Source of the DNA: Mycobacterium nebraskense
GTDB taxonomy: Bacteria > Actinomycetota > Actinomycetes > Mycobacteriales > Mycobacteriaceae
Reading direction: 5' to 3'
Assembly (NCBI RefSeq): GCF_002102255.1
Contig: NZ_LQPH01000109.1
Coordinates: 1 to 35,917 of the forward strand
DNA: 35,917 nt
The notes under the pieces are model-generated. The model made no database searches. It was not told the origin of the DNA and was given only the letters and a program-made list of their open reading frames with translations. A program made the position numbers and the translations under genes. Shown here one piece after another: positions 32,791 to 35,917 of this stretch. The number at the start of each line of letters is the position of its first letter. The stretch's first letter is position 1.

Positions 32791-33161
32791 GACCGGGGCT
32801 CGCCGGGCAGGCCGGGGTGCGGCGTTGGGCGTAAGGGTCGCGGGCAGTGGTGAGCAGTCGCGGCCAAAAGTGCTTCTAATTCGGCGATTTCAGCGGTGGC
32901 CGCGCCTTTCGTGGTGAGCTGCCACAGCACGGATCTCCCGCATGCGGGGATGGAGGCGACGATGCCGGCGGCGCGGAGCCGGGCCAGGGCTCGGTAGACC
33001 TGCTGGTCGAGTGGGGGGCGGCGTAGGGTGGTGCCGGCGACGGGAACATGTGCTGCGCGCATACGCAGGGTCCGGGTACTCAAAGGTCGGCCCGCTGACC
33101 GTAGTTGTGCCAGTATGTCATTGCGCAGCATGACGCTTTGGTCGAGGTCGTTAGGCACCAA
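32787..33161 (-). CDS. winged-helix DNA-binding protein
   Basis: A 124-residue protein with a winged-helix core: RNDILAQLRSAGRPLSTRTL, then LDQQVYRALARLRAAGIVAS and the wing ACGRSVLWQLTTKG. This is the MarR/replication-regulator-type fold. I chose GTG 33161, which has GGAG in good position and overlaps the end of the 33151 gene; ATG 33131 is the alternative. The last 30 residues are Pro/Arg/His-rich. It is likely a regulator of the operon, but the target is not evident. Confidence 0.75.
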   Translation of the reverse strand: MVPNDLDQSVMLRNDILAQLRSAGRPLSTRTLRMRAAHVPVAGTTLRRPPLDQQVYRALARLRAAGIVASIPACGRSVLWQLTTKGAATAEIAELEALLAATAHHCPRPLRPTPHPGLPGEPRS

Positions 33162-34080
33162 CGCGCTCCAATCGTGCGGTCACGTAGGGGATCTCGGTGG
33201 TGGCGGCGGTGTCCTGTGCTGAGTGGGTGTCGTCGAGCAGTTCCTGTAGCCGTCCCCGGGCGGCCCTGAGTTCGCGGGTTTTTTTGTTTCCCGGCAGTGA
33301 GATGCCCGCGTACACCCCGTCAGTGACTCTGAGCTCCAAAGCCAGCTGCGCGCAGCGGGCGCGAACGGGGCATTGTTCGCAGACTTTGATGGCGCTCTGG
33401 CGTTGCCGGAACCAAAACTCCGGGTCGTGGCCCTGGGATGGGTGGCACATGCCGCGCGCGAGTTCGTTGGGGTCGACTGTCGATGTGAGCGCCCAGGCGC
33501 CGTAGCGCGCGAGTTCGTTGGGGTCGACTGTCGATGTGAGCGCCCAGGCGCCGTAGCGGCTCCGCGTGCCGGCGGTGGGAGGGTTGTCTTCTGTGTCGTC
33601 GCTGTCGAACGGGGTCGCTGCAGTGTTGTGGTGGGAGACGACGTCTATGTGGATGGTCCGCGGCGATGCTGTGTCGCAGGATCGGCACAGTGTGATGAGG
33701 TTGGCTAAGTGCTGGTGGCAGCCTCGGCTTCGGTAGTTGCCTGACTGTGGTCGTTGGCGGTGGCGGACGACGAGTTCACGCGTATGGGCCATTGGGTCGT
33801 TGCGGGTGTCGGCATGATGGCCGCAACGTTGGCAGGTGTAGTCGGCGTGGTGGGCTGCGGCGCGACGGGCCAGGTCCCAGTTGTGGTTGACGAAGAACAC
33901 CCGCGCGCAGTCGTCGCCGCAGAAACCGCTGGTGTCGCAGTGTTGCGGGAGGATGGACCCGCAGATGCCGCAGCGGTTGGGGTCTTTGAAGTGCGGTGCG
34001 ATGTCGCAGGCTGCGAGCTTAGGCGAGTACACCCATGCCGCGTCTTTGATGGTCCATAGGGCTGGCCAAGTGAGTGTCAT
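33151..34080 (-). CDS. HNH nuclease-like and WhiB domain fusion
   Basis: A 309-residue protein with two parts. Residues 37-136 hold zinc-ribbon and HNH-type features: CGIC, TCQRC (82-86), ELVVRHRQRP, GCHQHLANLITLCRSC (120-135); the last HNH histidine is Asp. Residues 211-275 are a WhiB-like domain with the four Fe-S cysteines Cys212, 234, 237 and 243 (CEQCPVRARC), a GVYAGI turn and a basic tail KKTRELRAARGR. Between them the 17-residue unit RYGAWALTSTVDPNELA occurs twice in tandem (175-208). WhiB proteins are redox- or NO-sensing regulators with a 4Fe-4S cluster. ATG 34080 leads the long minus-strand operon, so the protein may sense redox state and regulate it. Confidence 0.85.
   Translation of the reverse strand: MTLTWPALWTIKDAAWVYSPKLAACDIAPHFKDPNRCGICGSILPQHCDTSGFCGDDCARVFFVNHNWDLARRAAAHHADYTCQRCGHHADTRNDPMAHTRELVVRHRQRPQSGNYRSRGCHQHLANLITLCRSCDTASPRTIHIDVVSHHNTAATPFDSDDTEDNPPTAGTRSRYGAWALTSTVDPNELARYGAWALTSTVDPNELARGMCHPSQGHDPEFWFRQRQSAIKVCEQCPVRARCAQLALELRVTDGVYAGISLPGNKKTRELRAARGRLQELLDDTHSAQDTAATTEIPYVTARLERVGA
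33455..33556. repeat. perfect tandem duplication, two 51-bp units
   Basis: The period is exactly 51 bases (for example AGTTCGTTGG at 33461 and 33512), in frame, giving two identical 17-residue units. DNA identity appears complete, so the duplication is recent or is kept by slippage. Confidence 0.9.
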
Positions 34081-34130
34081 GTGTACGTCCCTTCTGAATG
34101 CGGTACACGCCTCGACGTCTCTGAAGCAAG

Positions 34131-34159
34131 AGCATAGACGATTGAACACGATTAGTCAC
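34131..34159 (-). promoter_or_regulatory. probable promoter of the long minus-strand operon
   Basis: On the minus strand GTGACT (34159-34154) and TATGCT (34136-34131) are 17 bases apart, with the ATG of the 33151 gene about 50 bases downstream. Both hexamers are acceptable mycobacterial sigma-A types. An alternative is not excluded. Confidence 0.45.
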
Positions 34160-34536
34160 GATGGTAGGACGTTTTGTTTCATCATGACTCGTTGCGAGTG
34201 AGCAGCGGAACCTCCGATATCGGCGCGCTCACCCGCCCGAAATGCCTTAGAACTGCGCATTCATGTGCGGAGGGCAAGGTGGCGTGCTGACCGGATTACG
34301 CCGGCATGGGTAGCCAAACACGCCTGCCGCCGCGCATATGGACCCCGTCGACGCCGGCTATGTAGCGCTATAAGAGGATGTAATAAAGCTAGTGATGCTT
34401 AGACATGCCTTCAGATGATGGGACTGAAGGGTTGCTAGTGCGGTCGTGTTTGACCCGCAATCGTTGACAATGCGCCTTATATTCGAAGCAGTAATGGTTC
34501 GGCGTGGCCGCGCGGGAGAGGAGGAGCAGTCCAACG
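34160..34536. other. intergenic region between divergent operon and XRE gene
   Basis: No gene seen. A 7-bp hairpin CCTTCAG/CTGAAGG (34408-34414 with 34424-34430, 9-base loop) stands alone and could be a terminator or part of a small RNA. TTGACA at 34464-34469 is a perfect -35; the best -10 (TAATGG near 34492) is spaced too far, so the rightward promoter is not settled. The segment 34360-34400 is relatively AT-rich. Confidence 0.5.
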
Positions 34537-35163
34537 ATGCCTGACACCGAGGCCGGCTACGCAGAACAGACCCGAGAGCAGCGGCTACTGCGGATCGGGC
34601 GGGCGATCGAAGAACATCGCGGCGGGCTCTCGCAGCTGGAACTGGCGGAGCGGGCGGGTGTGGCGATCAATACGGTGGCGCTGCTGGAACGGGGCAAGAC
34701 AATGCCCTGGCCCGTCAACCGCCGCAAAATCGAGTCGGCGTTGGGCTGGCCGAGCGGAACGCTGACGGCGATGTTCCGTGACGGTGCGCCGGCTCCACCG
34801 CTTGCAGGCCAGGCCGTCGCACGGCCTCGGATCGACGCAGAAGCGCCGCCCACGCCCCCGCCCATGACAAGCACGCCAGCTGCGCGGCTGGTCGCGGCCA
34901 TGCTGACCATTGCTCTGGACACCACAGCACTAGCTGCGACGGTGGGCGACTTGGTACTGCAGCATGGTGACCACAGCGCGGAGACCGTGGCGGCGATCCG
35001 CGAGTTTGATCGCCTGACCCAGGCGTTGGAGGCATCGATCTCGGCCAGCATTCCCGTGGCCGATTCCGAGGAGCTATTCGACCAGATCGTTTCCGTGCTC
35101 AGCGAATTACGCCGCCACCGCGAGCATATTCACAGCGCACACTTGATGCCCGGCACGCCCTAA
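34537..35163 (+). CDS. XRE-family DNA-binding protein with C-terminal helical domain
   Basis: A 208-residue protein with an N-terminal HTH (residues 9-70: LLRIGRAIEEHRGGLSQLEL, AERAGVAINTVALLERGK, RRKIESALGWPSGTL). A Pro/Ala linker follows, then a helical C-terminal half (ARLVAAMLTIALDTTALAAT, ETVAAIREFDRLTQALEASI) that may dimerise or bind a ligand. ATG 34537 has a strong GGAGGAG. The pattern HTH plus GTLTAMFRDGAPA is common in mycobacteriophage and plasmid regulators. Its 3' end overlaps the convergent peptidase gene by four bases. Confidence 0.85.
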   Translation: MPDTEAGYAEQTREQRLLRIGRAIEEHRGGLSQLELAERAGVAINTVALLERGKTMPWPVNRRKIESALGWPSGTLTAMFRDGAPAPPLAGQAVARPRIDAEAPPTPPPMTSTPAARLVAAMLTIALDTTALAATVGDLVLQHGDHSAETVAAIREFDRLTQALEASISASIPVADSEELFDQIVSVLSELRRHREHIHSAHLMPGTP

Positions 35164-35917
35164 GAAAAACGACGGGCCTGAAATGACGATGGCATCGGCG
35201 AAATCTTCACCGGCACACCGGATGTGCTGGCCTCTACGCATTGGGTTGGGCTGATCGCCAGCATCACATGTTCGGGGCCGTTGGAGCCGATCTCGTTGCT
35301 GGGAAACACGGCGTCACCGGTGGTGACATCGGCGGGTGAAACCGCCATTCCTTGCGCGAACTGGGCGTGGGTGTCACCACCGACGGTCACTCCGGCCTGA
35401 GCATAAGCCCACTTGACGAGTCCAGAGCAGTCGAATGCGTTGGGGCCCTTTGCTCCCCACACGTAGGGCAGCCCCAGGCGGGTCAGCGCCGCCTTCACGG
35501 CCTGCTGGGCTACTGGACCACCACCGGAGCCGACGAGCGCGGTATGTAACCGCGGATCGCCACGTCGGCGCGAACGGTGATCGCCGTGGTTGCCGGCGAG
35601 GAGTCCGTTGAGGTTGGGTAGCGATAGTCCTGTCCCGCCTGCGCCCATCGGTAGTTGGGCCGACCCCATGGCCGGCATACCCGCACCCGCGGGCATGCCC
35701 GCGCCGCCGTAACCACCGCCGGCAGACCGAATCTCTTGAGCCAACATGAGATTGCGTGACTCCGAGACCTCCAACCGGTGCCGCATTCGCAGCAGCTGGG
35801 TCTGCAGATGCGCCACCATCTCAGCCTTACCGGCCTGCGTACCCGTCGCGGGCGCGATCGCGGCGACACCCTGACGGGCATCAGCGACCACACCATCCGC
35901 CCCGGCCCGCCCCGCGC
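35160..35917 (-). CDS. NlpC/P60 (C40) cell-wall peptidase, N-terminus cut by window edge
   Basis: The C-terminal domain is an NlpC/P60 peptidase: GLPYVWGAKGPNAFDCSGLV with the catalytic Cys, and NGPEHVMLAIS with the catalytic His. It would cleave peptidoglycan stem peptides, as expected for a protein opening the wall for conjugation or secretion. Upstream is a helical segment (AEMVAHLQTQLLRMRHRLEV) and a Gly/Met/Pro-rich linker (YGGAGMPAGAGMPAMGSAQL) typical of mycobacterial secreted C40 proteins. The frame is open to the right edge, so the true start lies outside; GTG 35891 is an internal alternative. Confidence 0.92.
   Translation of the reverse strand, partial: AGRAGADGVVADARQGVAAIAPATGTQAGKAEMVAHLQTQLLRMRHRLEVSESRNLMLAQEIRSAGGGYGGAGMPAGAGMPAMGSAQLPMGAGGTGLSLPNLNGLLAGNHGDHRSRRRGDPRLHTALVGSGGGPVAQQAVKAALTRLGLPYVWGAKGPNAFDCSGLVKWAYAQAGVTVGGDTHAQFAQGMAVSPADVTTGDAVFPSNEIGSNGPEHVMLAISPTQCVEASTSGVPVKISPMPSSFQARRFS

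Noticed and set aside
1..35917. CRISPR array or tRNA genes
   Set aside because: No regularly spaced repeats and no cloverleaf-like segments were noticed on reading.

Overview
The window is about 36 kb of high-GC actinobacterial accessory DNA, most likely part of a conjugative or mobilisable plasmid, or an integrative element, of a mycobacterium or close relative. The clues are a MobF relaxase-helicase truncated by the left edge, a WhiB-type Fe-S domain, an NrdH redoxin with the CVQC motif, an NlpC/P60 peptidase truncated by the right edge, many short phage-like genes and an IS3-family insertion. I saw no rRNA, tRNA or CRISPR array and no chromosomal housekeeping operon.

Layout. 1-3366 (-): MobF relaxase. 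3367-3644: G-rich intergenic DNA with inverted repeats, an oriT candidate. 3645-4870 (+): a small helix-turn-helix protein and an HNH nuclease. 4886-6016 (-): two unknown genes and nrdH, behind a good promoter inside an AT-rich island. 6277-11346: a DNA-modification island with a C5-cytosine methyltransferase, two different PP-loop (PAPS-reductase-like) proteins, one unknown partner and a small controller-like XRE protein. The promoters of this island carry the same 18-bp box with a CTATAG core, arranged as a near-perfect 41-bp and a perfect 42-bp palindrome at two of them. 11347-14642: a sparse zone with a tyrosine recombinase and damaged or tiny genes. 14648-18166: a second XRE regulator, divergent from about ten small phage-like genes, with its own pair of CTATAG-core operators. 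18348-21000: a CPBP-type membrane protease gene split by an intact IS3-family element (18997-20510) that shows a canonical -1 slippery site. 21601-34080 (-): a tightly packed co-directional operon of twelve genes, most joined by ATGA or GTGA overlaps. In transcription order it encodes an HNH-WhiB fusion, a winged-helix protein, a DUF4326-ASCH fusion, a cupin-like protein, an alpha/beta hydrolase, membrane and unknown proteins, a D12-class adenine methyltransferase, an unknown protein and an 1834-residue DNA methylase-SNF2 helicase of the DarB antirestriction type. 34537-35163 (+): a longer XRE regulator, convergent with the NlpC/P60 gene.

How the parts may work together (inference): relaxase, oriT candidate and peptidase serve DNA transfer. 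The D12 methylase and the DarB-like giant, read from the long operon, would protect the incoming element from host restriction. The 6277-11346 island looks like a separately controlled modification cassette under a C-protein-like regulator. The XRE plus small-gene divergon resembles a phage immunity/early region. Three single-base frameshifts (one near 10079, two in 13677-14002) and a GTA in place of a GTG start (27105) may be real decay or sequencing errors; each frameshift can be explained by one extra base in a homopolymer.
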